The notes beneath the pieces were generated by a model. That model worked only from the letters and a program-made list of their open reading frames with translations, searched no databases and was not told the origin of the DNA. A program made the position numbers and the translations under genes. Positions 1 to 12,200 of a DNA stretch of 64,000 nt are shown in pieces. Origin of the DNA: Anisakis pegreffii (Eukaryota; Nematoda; Chromadorea; Rhabditida; Anisakidae); contig JAPYMA010000771.1 of the NCBI GenBank assembly GCA_035041965.1, positions 62,001 to 126,000 on the forward strand, read 5' to 3'. Numbering within the stretch: position 1 is the first letter of the stretch; each line of letters starts with the position of its first letter.

Positions 1-726
1 TGAAGATCTAAAAACGTATTATCATAATGATAATAGATGCAATATCGATCGAAACGTTATGAGACTGAAAAGACGAAGTACTTTCCAATCAGTTTTTTAC
101 AATCAGTGGAAATTTATTTGAAACAAACGATTAGTCGACTGAATATAAAAATGAGAAACATTTCCAATAGAAACACGAGCTGAAATTTGTACAGAACCGA
201 ATAAAATAAATGCAGTGACGGGTACTGAAAAAAAAAGTAGCTCCGTTAATCGCTCGTTAGTTCGCCAAAACAAATATTTCTGTTTCGCTAAAAATGATCC
301 GTTAATAGTGCTGCTGATAAAGTTTTTTCACTAAAAAACCGCTAACTAGAAAAATAACGGCAGTTTTTAAGTAACGAACAGTAAACGATCCGATCCGACG
401 AATAAAGGCATGCATACACGATAAAACCATCGTGTGTGATATCACTGACTGTTGCATAAAACATCAAAACAACCACAAATACCATTATACCATTTAGTTA
501 ATGCGTATCAATAATGCATCCATGCTTAGCAACCAACAAACTGTACGAGCTTAATGGTAAGCAACTACTGAGTAGATGGATGATATTCATGTTGACTCAA
601 TGAAATGATATGTCAAAACATCAGTGAACTAATCTTTTCAAATGGTCACTGCATCAAGCAGCTGGTGACGTTAATCAGTTACTATTATTATTACTTCTTA
701 CAACTACAATTAATTTTAGAATAACT

Positions 727-770
727 CTTACTGCAACACACTCATACGTGTGCGTGTGTGTTGCAGTAAG
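727..770. repeat. Perfect 15-bp inverted repeat (hairpin)
   Basis: Positions 727-741 (CTTACTGCAACACAC) are the exact reverse complement of 756-770, with a 14-base GT-rich spacer. The RNA would fold into a short stem-loop. The stem is shorter than a usual animal microRNA precursor stem (about 22 bp or more), so I call it only an inverted repeat. Confidence 0.8.
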
Positions 771-2946
771 CAACGAGACCAAAAACGCGGACACGCACAC
801 ATCGCAATATAACAATAATAAAAAGAATATGCATACAAAAATGTGAACACAGAATCAAATAAAACACAGAATCAAATAAGAAATCTTAACGATAACATAA
901 CATCTTTTGACGAAAGAAACATACGCTGCATATCAAATCAAGCTACATTCATATGTGTATAAAAAGAGAATATTTTAATAACTGCTTCCTGCATTTTTAC
1001 CCATGTGTATATAGAGTTGTAAATTGGAACGATGAAATGTGCAATGAAAAGCTCAGTTAGACGGACGGACGGACGAATGCAGGATAGACAAGTGATAGCG
1101 CAGATGAAAGTTATTACTGCTCTTCGAATGTTCGAATGGAACGGCGGGCGGTTGGTTGCTGCTGTTGATGTGATAGGTTGGTTGTTGGTTGAAGAGTAAT
1201 TAGTTAAAGGACGGCTGGTGTAGGGGCTGTGCTAGAGGATCATCTTTGCTGAATTGCACTGATTGATCACATTACCGCCACTGATCACATCACTAACACC
1301 ATCACCATCGATCAATCCAATTATCAATCGATCAACTCGCTCATTTATTTGTTTCTACTTGATCATCAGTTGCTTTTAAGCAACGAATACTTGCTCAACA
1401 CTACACGCAGACCGCAATAGCACCAGGTCATTAATGAAGGCATGCATTAATTGCTTGTAATGATCATACTTATAGAGACACTGAACGAAAGTGCACTGAA
1501 AGCAGCCATAATAAAAAAAAGGGAATATTAACAAATTCTGAACAACTTAGACATAGGTATTAATTAAGAATTGTACCATTTAAAAACATACACTCTAAAG
1601 CACATAATCAAAAACTGGGTTACCACCGCTACTCTCCGAACCATCAGCTCCATTCATAATCGCTATCCGACTTTTCAACATGCAAACAGCTGCATGAACC
1701 ATTGTCTCGACTCACTCCAGTGTCTGCTGCGTCCGAACAAAACACATTATTTATTCAAGCAGCCTGCATGTTTACGTTTATTCATTGAAGCTGTCCCCTA
1801 TTCACTGCGTCTCCCACCCCAAACCAAACAAACATCTACCTCAGCAACAACAGTCAAACATTATCAAAGTTTCAAATTTGATCTATCGCTCATATTCGCC
1901 ATCTTTTTCTCTCCCCTTTCTAGCAGAAAACTAATTGTATGAATGGAGTGATATGACGTGGATACCAGATGATTATTTCAGAGTAATATTCCATGTTCAC
2001 GCAACCTTAAGAAGCGATTTTCGACAAATGACACTGAACGTTGTAATAAATGAATTAATACGGTAAAGTACAACTATGAATTAACTGACTTACAAAACAT
2101 TACAATACAAGCATTATGCGTTTCATTCATATCTTCGTTTCATTCTTTCAACAGCTTTATATGAAAAAATCAAAACACTCTAGCAAGAACAACAGCAATA
2201 CGGGAGTAATAGTAGCAATAGTGCCGTGTCCAGAAGTAATTAAAAGTGGAAGTATACAGCAATGAGCGCTTGCTTTGCATATAGCAGCAATTGTTTTGCT
2301 TATAACTCAATCTCGAATAGTTCGCATCAAAGCAGCAAATATGAATCTGAAAATAAGTTCAAAACGGACAGTGATGGTAGTGACGACCATGACAACAACA
2401 ACAGCAAACAGCGAAATGTGCAACAATGAAAAAAAATCAAGCAAAAAAACCGCACTAAGTTAAAACCGGTCTTGTGAAGAAATGAGTGAATGAATCTATA
2501 ACAAATTAGGTAGAATGGCTTGCAAAAGATAGATGGAAATGACTGAGTCCAGAGGGTTTTTTTTTCGATTTCTTTTTTTTTTCATTTTCATCCGCTACAA
2601 TTTTCACTCTCATTTCCAAACAACCATGAGAATAGCAATTTTTGAGGAAGCAGCAATCTGACAATAACAATAGTAGGCAGTGTCAACAACAACAACTACA
2701 CAACCATGATGCACAAAAACAGGTATTTCTCCTAGACGATTAAGTAGTAATAGATGTATGCAGTAATAATAGACTACTACGACGACGATGATTAGAGTGA
2801 TGATTTCGCTCTTCAGTCGTTTCTTTCGTCATACAAGTGTGCGTATTCAAGAAGCCGTTCACTGTCTGCACGAGACAGCCTTCCAGTAACTTAACTACTG
2901 AAACGCGCTGCCTTACTGGTTGCTTATTATTCATCGTTTCATTTAT

Positions 2947-2950
<4 letters not shown>

Positions 2951-2993
<43 letters not shown>
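2951..2993. repeat. (TA)n microsatellite
   Basis: An uninterrupted TA dinucleotide run of about 21 units. Confidence 0.97.
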
Positions 2994-2996
<3 letters not shown>

Positions 2997-4877
2997 TGGA
3001 TGAGCATATGAACGTGCGTCATTGTCGACAGGACGATGAAGGATGCTGCTGAATCATGAACAGTATCACTACAGTAGATTGTATCTCTGTTAGAAACGCA
3101 CGAAATGTTGCATTAAATGAACGCTGTCTGCGATGAAAACTGCTTCAAGTAGTAAACTGATATTGCGCATAACAAATGAATCAATGTGCAATAATTATCC
3201 TAAAAGTAAGATTGTTTGTGTATATTTATCGTTCTAATTGTAATCTAAGACAGTGTCACCATCAAGTAACATTTCATCATAACTACAATAAGATTATTAA
3301 ATCGAATTAATTAAAATCGATCGAATTAAAAGAACAAAATGAATGAAGTGATGAAAAAGTGAATGAACCGATCAGTCTGATGAGAACGCGGAACAAAACG
3401 AAATGAAAGACATAGAACAACGGATGACGGAGAGAGGATGTGGGAAGATAGAATGAGTAAGTAAACAGAGTGAGGGATGGGATGGCTCGATGGTTGACTC
3501 GTAGCTAAGTTAGTTTAGCTTTGTTGATTGAACGGTGGATGGATATGAGTGCGATGAATAGAAAAGAAATAGACAGCACGATAGACGGGTGTTATGAGTT
3601 TGCGCAGAAAACACCGATACTAGGAAGGCGAGAAGCTGACGAGTCTGGTACGAACTCGGTACAGTTGCACCACTCTTTCTCAATAACAACGACACCATAC
3701 CATTCGTTTTGCTACAACTACATACATGTATGCTGAATAATTTTATCGATGTGCTGTGTACTTTCTTCGCTTTAGCATACTCAGTCGAAGTCATCGTTGT
3801 TATTGCTCGTGTTGTTGTTAATACTACACTGGTGGCTATGGCTATGGTCACATCAGTTGCGCCTTTCGTAGTAAGTAACTTGAATAATAATAGTAACAGT
3901 AGTACTGCTACTATTTATAATAATAGCAGCAACAGCAACAAATACACATTTCAAAATAAAATATGGAATGTGCTAAGAGTTGTTTGAGAATACAGCCAAG
4001 CAAATGCAGAATGCGGAAGAGCTGATGCTTACAGAGCAATATACGTATATCTAGCCATGTGGCAAGACAAAGGCTTCAGACTGAAGCGAGAAACAGAGAG
4101 CAGAGCAGATTGCCGAATGGAATATCGCCGACTGAATAGAAGTAGAAGCTGGAAGAGCAGTCGAATGGATTGAAGCGGATCGACAAGGCGTTAGAGTAGT
4201 GAAAGTGCAATGGACATATTATGGATAATGGGTGGATGGATTCATGGGTATTAAATGCACGAATATTTTAAACTGCAACCCATATAAGAGGAAGTGCTAG
4301 TGGCAAAGAAACGATCAATGAATAATGCTCATGCTTTCTTATGCAACCACAACAATTTCATTGACAATTCCTTCCTATCCATCTATAAAACGGTCAAGGA
4401 ATCCACGAAAGAATCTTTTTTCTTTTATCAAGCGGTATCTTCACCTTACTTGCCTTTCATTTTCTTTCAAAATTCTGCATACATTTGCTTTCAAATGACT
4501 GCTGCTGCTACTCAACAAATATTGCATTAATTCATACGTAGATACCATACCACATATGCTACCGTAACTTTTATGAATATATAAATCTTACGAATAAATC
4601 ACACATTGCTAACCTACAACTGAACAAACACTAACGCCTGAACTGTGTGCTCATTTAATTCAAGTCCCATCAATTATTGATGACTATTGCAAAATAGGCT
4701 GAATCAGTTCAATGCATTTATACAAACAAAACAGAACTTACCATCGGACCACACACATACATTATGTTCTACACTACTGATAGTATATCGCCTAAGCGAA
4801 CTTGTATAATACTTCATAGACAAGTATTCATATACATTTCACCACCACCCATACTACGTCCAACGCATTCTTCCGAT

Positions 4878-5532
4878 TAGTGTTCGTCGGGGAGCAATTT
4901 TTTGCACGGGGGGGGGGTCCCCGCGGGGAGTAAATTGGACGGGGGGGTCCCCGCGAAAAAGTCGGGGAGCAAATTGCGCGGGGGGGTCCCCGCGGGGAGT
5001 AAATTGGACGAGGGAGGTCCCCGCGAAAAAGTCGGGGAGCAAATTGCGCGGGGGGACCCCGTCGGGGAATGACCGCTCCCCGTGTTCCCCGACGGGGAGG
5101 ACGGGGAGCATTTCAGCTCAATTTTTTAAACAAAATTTCAATTTTTTAAAGATTTTTCTCATTTTTTAAGTAGTTTTCTTTCAAGTGCACCTTATACTCA
5201 CATTTCAAAACAAAAAACAAGACAATATTGAAAGTGTTGCAGCTGTCTTTCACCATTTTCAGTTAAATGTTCGCGATATTCGGGAAGGTTCGCACTTCCC
5301 GTCCTCCCCGTCGGGGAGGACGGGGAGCTCGTCCTCCCCGTCGGGGAGCGAAATTGGACGGGGAGCTCCCCGCGAAAAAGTCGGGGAGCAAATTGCGCGG
5401 GGGGGTCCCCGCGGGGAGTAAATTGGACGGGGGGGTCCCCGCAAAAAGTCGGGGAGCAAATTGCGCGGGGGGAGCGCTCCCCGCGTTCCCCGCCGGGGTC
5501 CCCGACGGGGATCCGTTCCCCGACGAACACTA
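4878..5532. mobile_element. Non-autonomous hAT-like DNA element, GC-rich, with TIRs and 8-bp TSD
   Basis: The ends are perfect inverted repeats: TAGTGTTCGTCGGGG at 4878 and its reverse complement ending at 5532. They are flanked by an exact 8-bp direct duplication CTTCCGAT (4870-4877 and 5533-5540). An 8-bp duplication with a TAGNGTT-type end fits hAT-superfamily transposons. The interior encodes no transposase. Both arms are G/C-rich arrays built around a unit of about 69 bp (GGGGAGYAAATTG and TCCCCGCGGGGAG motifs; two copies in the left arm, one in the right) around an AT-rich core (about 5115-5275). The open frames in the arms are artefacts of these repeats. A related mini-element lies at 42233-42343. 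Confidence 0.85.
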
Positions 5533-5570
5533 CTTCCGATTTCTTTCCCTTCCCTTATGTATCTAGTAGC

Positions 5571-5790
5571 GATGGCATCCTAGCAAAAGTCATGTCGGTC
5601 GGAATTCGACCGATATGACTTTTCAAAATTCCGACTCTCGGAATTGTTCGATCGGAACCCGACCGAATTTACATTTCATCATTCCGACATTCGGAATTCC
5701 GAAGGACTTTCCATGTTGTTCGGTCGGAATTCGAATGCCTCGACCGAAATTTGTCGGATTTTTCCGACCGACTGTTGCTTGGATGCCATC
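5571..5790. mobile_element. Small MITE-like element with ~21-bp terminal inverted repeats
   Basis: The left end GATGGCATCCTAGCAAAAGTC and the reverse complement of the right end match at 19 of 21 positions. The 220-bp interior carries further self-complementary pieces such as GGTCGGAATTCGACC. There is no coding capacity. A clear target duplication is not visible, so the superfamily is unassigned. It starts 38 bp after the hAT-like element at 4878-5532. Confidence 0.7.
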
Positions 5791-7581
5791 ACCGATACCT
5801 AATGAGCGAGCGACTCACGGTTTTCACTTCGTTGTACATCAACATAAGATTCACTTATTGTTCACCTTAATTCAAGATTGCTGCTCAGCAACTGGATAGA
5901 CGAGGTGGTACATCATTCATGACTGTTAAGCTTTTCAGGCAAACTGGATAACCAAAAACGAATTGTTAGATGGTGAGATTGAATTGTTAACCATAGAATT
6001 ATTAAAATTATCAGTTTGGCGTTAATACTTATGTTAATGTTACTAAAATTATTCCTATTAATGATAACAATGATAATTATTATTACAACAATAATACCAA
6101 TTTAGAACGCTTGGATGAATCAATAACTATTCTAGCAGTGAGCTGCAACATTGGCATCAACAGCAACAGCAATAATATCATCAACTCTCTGTTCGGTCAG
6201 ACAATCAATCATAAATCGCGCAATCAAAACAGGTGATTACACAGTAGATCGCTATCGGCACTGATAAACAGACAGATAGGTGGTATGTGAGTCGACTGTG
6301 CTCGTTGCTGAATTTGTACTCTAATAAGCGGTTACTACTGCTGCTGATGCCACTGATATCGACGTGTTTACTTGCCATGTCTCGTTCCACATTTTGCACT
6401 GTATGTGTGTGTGTGACTATGTATGATAAAATATCGTTCACAAATTCACTCTACCTTTGTGTTCCATCATAAAAGTTCTTTTCTGTTACCCGTCTATTTG
6501 CATTAAATGAAAAATACATTATCGTTGGAAGTAGCTTTTTATCAAATATTATAACTTTTCAATTATTTTCAACTCAAATTACCTAGACAACTGTCTGTCT
6601 AACAAACGTAAAGTGTTGCGAAAACGCAAAACGACAATCAGTGAATAGGAATCAATGTCAGAATAAAAATCGCTGAACACAACTAGCTAGGTTAATGACA
6701 AAGTACACTTGCAGTGAACGAATAATAATTGAGCAGAATATTATTCATACATCATTTTGCACACAAAACACGTATATCCTGATAACTCTCAGCATTCATA
6801 CGTCAACAAACTGAAACGTAATCATTAACAAAAGCAACGTCTAGCAACCAGCACACCGCCCATTCCGATTCACTCATACAACGATGATAAAAATTCGAAA
6901 AAACGAACGCACACAAACAGGGACTAGCATTCATTGAGTACCGAATTCATTCGTGCATTTTCAGTTTAGCTTCGCCTTTCCATCCCTTCGAATCGATTAA
7001 TTTCTTGATCGTTCCAAGTCACAGGTTGACTGACCTACCGACCACCTCAACGGCAGATAGCAGATACAATATTTTTGACAGCTCGATCAAGAGCGACCAA
7101 CGACGACACCAACAGTAATCACATGCGTCATTGGGGTGTTATCAGGATTATCACTAATTAATAGCTTTATCAGCAGTGCTCCCCTTCTCCTTGCACAAAA
7201 AGATAGCAGGTGCAAAACGCAATTCGTTAATAACTGTTCCTGTTCTGGTAAAGAGGTAGCGGTGCCCGACAATTCCAAAAAGTATGCGTTTTACTAAAGT
7301 AGTTGTATGTAACAGACAGCAGTGAAATTGACTGATAACTTTTTATTTGTTTTGCATTACCTTTTTTTGCATAAAAGAATTGTTTTTGAGTCTCCAAACT
7401 CGTTTGGAATCGTCGTATCATTGATGATACTGTTGGAAAGACTGCTGAGGGGGAACAAGTTGCTATTTTGTCCAGCCCTACCGAAGTTCACACATTCGTT
7501 TGCGACATTACAAGTTTTACTTCTTCTTCTAGAATTGGCGTAAAAACATCATTTTGTTTCTTCAATTGAGAGGTTGCCCTC
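5791..7581. other. Non-coding stretch, nothing recognised
   Basis: AT-rich sequence with only short, non-homologous open frames. The last nine bases (GTTGCCCTC, 7573-7581) are the left target duplication of the next element. Confidence 0.55.
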
Positions 7582-8801
7582 TAGGGTTTGCAAAATCCTG
7601 ACGATTTTTCAATCCCGGGATCAGTATTTAATCCCGGGATCGATTTTTGATCCCGGGACAATCCCGGGATCGAGCAATTATTGAAATATTGATGCGCACA
7701 TGTTTAAACACATTTTTTCGAATCACAATGTTCATTATTAATCAGGAAGGAGCTAAATCAACAAATTATTGAACAAATCCAAGGAACTAAGTATTCAAAT
7801 TCAAATTAATATTTCACATAATGATGCCAATGATCATGCCGCAAGGGCGTACTGCAGATTCTATGCTAAGGCATCTTGTCATCTCGGGTCTAAGCTAATA
7901 ACAGTACACTTGCATGTGAATGCGAAATTCTTGATTCTCAAACACTTATTTGCAATGCTTCAAGTCCATTTTCTCTCACGATCAGTGTTAGCGTCAGCTG
8001 AATTCTGCCGTTTCAGAAATCTCGATTTTTCACGAAAGAAATGCATCGCATGAATTATATCATTTGAATTTTGAAAAAAATTAAAAGTTCAGAGTTTATC
8101 TAAAAAGTAAAAAAATATCCGCAATGGATTTTCATCGAGCCATCGAGCATTTACATATTTGATAATTTCGAAATCATGGGAATATCTTGATATTCAAGAT
8201 TAAGATCCTTTTGAGTGGAACAATTGTGCTCACTTCGACAATGAATTCTCACCATGAGTGAATTCAGCGAGAATTTATATACGTTTCGATTGGATGAAAA
8301 TGTTTCCAAATAGCAAAGTAAAAAGACTTGCAGTCTTTGGAACATGCAATTGAATTAACAGATGGAATATTGAAGCCGAACAAATCTTGTGGGAGGAAAC
8401 GACTCAAAATTTCGTTGAACTTTGTTCCTCTTGGTTTTTATTAGAAAATGTGATTATCTCTGTTAGTCTACATAAAAATCTATTCAGATGAGTGTGATAT
8501 AAACTAATGGAGAGCAGAATAATCAGTTGAATATTCAATGAAATGTTACGTAAAAGTTCACCGAGCTGTCGTTGATCATGTCATTCGTCCGAATTGCGTC
8601 TATTTTTCTTAGCTGAACATCAATGATAGAGGGCAAACAGCAAAGATAACTGCATATAAACTAGACCGGAATGATTAAGGTTTGTTTCAAGATGGGTTTA
8701 CAATCACAATTCACACAAATTGATCTGTTTTATCAAATCCCGAAATCCCGGGATTTCTCAAAACTTAAATCCCGGGATCTCGGGATCCCGTGCAAACCCT
8801 A
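7582..8801. mobile_element. 1.2-kb non-autonomous hAT-like element, copy A
   Basis: The element starts TAGGGTTTGCA and ends TGCAAACCCTA. It is flanked by a direct duplication GTTGCCCTC (7573-7581 and 8802-8810). Subterminal regions at both ends carry several copies of the palindrome ATCCCGGGAT, the kind of repeated subterminal motif that hAT transposases bind. No transposase domain is readable; the 94- and 64-codon frames inside are non-coding and recur in copy B. Copy B at 31929-33135 matches almost base for base over the core and differs mainly in the subterminal repeats, so both moved recently. Confidence 0.85.
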
Positions 8802-8810
8802 GTTGCCCTC

Positions 8811-9230
8811 GTCCCGCTTCCATTGTAGACATATTCGCCCATTCCCCTAGTGGTGTGCGTTACCTGTTCATTACAATTCGCTACTTCAGTTATTCTCTTC
8901 CTTCCTTCTATCATTTCATTCCTTGCCCTTTTCAGTCTACGCAGAGAAATAGCTTCCCTCATAATTTGCATATCTCTCTTCCTTTAATTTTCCTTGTCGT
9001 TGTTTTGCATATACCGTCAAAGGTTGATTACCATTCGTTTTCATATTCCTCTCTTGTATGAAGTTGACTGCGATCGTGGACTATTGCATGTTCGATTGAT
9101 CCCTTTCTTCGAACACTCCAATGGCTGTTCTGATTTCGTTTTGCAACACTTCATATAAGTCGGTTTCTTCTGCGTCAGTATTAATGATGGCGATGTGGTG
9201 ATTTAATTTCATTTTTCACAGATATCTCCA
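8811..9230 (-). pseudogene. Possible RTE-type LINE fragment (degenerate)
   Basis: Read on the - strand, a stretch gives AEETDLYEVLQNEIRTAIG. This resembles the helix just before the reverse-transcriptase domain in RTE-type non-LTR retrotransposon proteins, and looser similarity follows through stops and frame changes. It has no start, no intact catalytic motif and no clear ends. The copy A hAT-like element abuts it. The call rests on pattern resemblance alone. Confidence 0.35.
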
Positions 9231-12200
9231 CATAAGATGATGATCTACGAGCATTTTATCTGTTTGCGCGAGTAGCTGTGCTTTGAATTTGAGAAACTCT
9301 TGGAAACACCTGACTGGCTATTGATTTTATGACTGCAAGCGACTGCGATGTATCATGAGTTAATTACTTTTTTTTAAACGTTCCAATTGTGTCTCTCCTC
9401 AAAAAATCGTAACGTAGAGGTTGGCGACAAAAGGAAGACTGGGAAAGGCATCCAATGTGCGAAGCTATTAAATATTTCTTCATTTCTTTTCCAACTTCAC
9501 ATATGGCTGCTGACTATGATTTCAACATAGCCGCTCTGCTTCTTACTAAACAAGTGAACTATCGACAAATTGAAATTCGCGATGACTTCTACCTGAGGGG
9601 ATCTAGAGTAAAAGTCCTTCCTATCAGCTAGTAAGCATCAAAGTCAGAAAACACATAAGTTATCAACTGAAATATTCTTTTCGAAACATTTAATCATTAG
9701 CGATATAACACAAATGAATTTTCAGACCACTTTTCGCAATAATAACTGACGTATGAAAGATGAGTTCAATACAATGTTCAAAATTTGACGGTGGATGCTG
9801 ACCAAAAACTTTATCAAGGGATGTACCGGTTGAAAAAAAAGCTGAGAGGAAAAAACTGCTTCATTAAGAGCACTACACTACATGATCACCTAATGCCTTC
9901 AAAATAAAAAAGTGTCGCATCATGCATGTCACTCTAATAGTGAAAACAATCATGCAAATAAAAACAGTCAAGCAACAAGAACTATATCATTAAGAAAGTA
10001 TAACTTTAAGATTCAAACATAAATTTTCAGATTAGATCTAACCTTAGATCAAGTTTTTCAGACTGGCAGGTTGCAACGAAATCGATTCTACATTTCTGAT
10101 GCGTATTATCGGGTGCCGTGGAAAAAACAACTACAATACTGAAATTAAGTTCGACGTAAAGGTCAAATGAACAAATGGGTCTAACTGTCTCTAAAATATG
10201 TCTTACATTTGATCGCAAACAGACACTAATTACACATAGACAGTACGAAAATTTCACATCATCTGACTGAACCAAAACCAACATCTTCCACTGATTATTC
10301 TGCATACGACAATACAAAACAATAACAGTTTCGAAGATCGCAGCAGTCACTCAATCAGGCAAAATAATGCACATCAGTAAGCAATAACGCTAACTGTGTC
10401 AATGCCGATAAAGCTAAAACCTAGCTGAAACCATTTGCTTGATTGACATGAACTTATCGACCCATCTAGATAATATATTGACCGTTGTTATAAGCAACTT
10501 GCGGGATGCGCCCACAAAACGTCGATGCTGCGGTATGCATGTATAATAACATCTTTGATAATAAGACGAATGTAAATAACCGAAACTGATACTACAATTC
10601 AAGTTAGTGTTATCAACGCATTCTGATACTGCAACAGAAACATAAAATGCCGTTTATTGTATACACTCATTAATCCACCATCATATCAATGATATAAAAA
10701 CGTATATGTTGCCACTAGTACTAAGTCGATGGCTACCGAAAAAAAATCTGCCGGCTGCGAACTCTAGTTGTCACTGCCCACTCTCATTTCATCTCATCTG
10801 AACGCAGCAGATCTTTCATTTGTCGATGCGCCCAACCTATCATATCATAGACATATGCAAAACGTCTAAATCTACACTTTCTAAACGAATAATCAAAGTC
10901 CACTAGTGCAAAAAAAGTAATTAATCAATTGCGTATTACTAAGTTGAATCAAAATAATTTCAAAAGCATAATTTTTCGAATGCCAAAAACATACACAAAC
11001 ACAAAATAAACACTTCAGCGAATCATTACACCATTTCTAACTCTTTCCATCATCTCACTTCATCAAAAACAAATGTGTCCAGTCAATCAACCATGCAGCA
11101 CTTTACATTCACGCAGTATTTTAGCAAAAACAACAAAATGTTCTCAAGTAAACACTCATTCAACCATCAATTAACTCAACAGACAAGCAATCGCAAGTAA
11201 ATAAAAGGCGAATAGGACGATGATCAAGATCGGTATGAACAATTGATCGAACGAACAATCAACTGATGCCTGCCATAAAACAAGAAAAGTGCAAAACGAT
11301 AAACCGTTGCTGTACCAAGCACTCATTCTCATTACAATCCATCATGCATAGAACACATTTAATTCAATTCAATCATCGTTCACCTTTCGAATACTTCTCT
11401 TCTACCATCACCATCAACGTCCCTGCCGTACAACACAGCAGCAGCACTATCACATGAAAAGTATTGTTGTTGTTAGTGACAGGCATGTTACGTGTGTTTA
11501 GTGAAATGCATTAGCTAACAGAAGCAGCATCGAACATTTACAGTCGAGAAGTGAATAAATTAGGTAGGTATGTGCTCATGCTATCAATGAATAGCAAATA
11601 AGTAGACGAGTGGACGATTAAATTGTATTTGCTGATTATGAGGAACGCTCATGGTACGCAGACAACGGTGTTTGTATTCTGAAGGCAGTGTGGAGATAAA
11701 TGAAACGATTGGTTGATGGGTTGGTTGGTGAGTGTGAACGCAAAGCATCAGCTAGACCTGAAAGTGAAGGCCGAGCTGCTATGCTGATGTTAGGCTGCCT
11801 CACGGCTGTATCAGTTTACTGACTGTCTGTATGCCTATCGCTTCAGTTGCTACAAACTGGCTTGTTGCTTGCAGATAGTAGTTGGCTTGAATGAGTATTC
11901 TAAATATCTATGACTATGCTTTTACCTAGTTTGCATTTGAAAATGAAGAACGGCAACTCAAGATAGACGTTAAGAATATAGGGGCAGCATATTTCATGCA
12001 TTCAGCTGAAATTCACGTGTTTCTCTCATTCACGACCGAAGAGAGGAGAGCACGGCACAAAACTCCTTTTGCAAAAATTGTTGTACATCAGACACGAAGC
12101 AAAGCAGATTACAGATTATCGTTACTGTGATCGATACTGTCCCTTTTGTGATCACTCTTGCGACCGATAGCGTCATTCTTGCAAGCAGCAGTGTCACCTC

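Larger units (their letters stand above)
1..4877. other. Non-coding stretch, no supported gene
   Basis: I see no gene here. Open frames are short, low in complexity and rich in Asn/Thr/Ser codons from AAC/CAA-type simple sequence. None resembles a known domain or has paired splice sites continuing the frame. The stretch contains a perfect short hairpin near 727-770 and a TA microsatellite at 2951-2993, both listed separately. It could be intergenic sequence or a long intron of a gene outside the window. Confidence 0.6.

Noticed and set aside
1571..1942. 123-codon + strand frame
   Set aside because: It begins at a TTG rather than an ATG, has no recognisable domain and no neighbouring exons.
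4854..5566. Overlapping Pro/Arg/Gly-rich open frames on both strands
   Set aside because: They are by-products of the GC-rich tandem repeats inside a transposon-like element with defined ends; frames are open on several strands at once.
7769..8345. 94- and 64-codon frames that recur identically at 32085-32661
   Set aside because: The recurrence comes from the duplicated hAT-like element. The frames lack ATG starts, domains and any selection pattern that I can see.
10027..10350. 107-codon - strand open frame
   Set aside because: No domain, no splice continuation, and no ATG start that I trust; a frame of this length can arise by chance.
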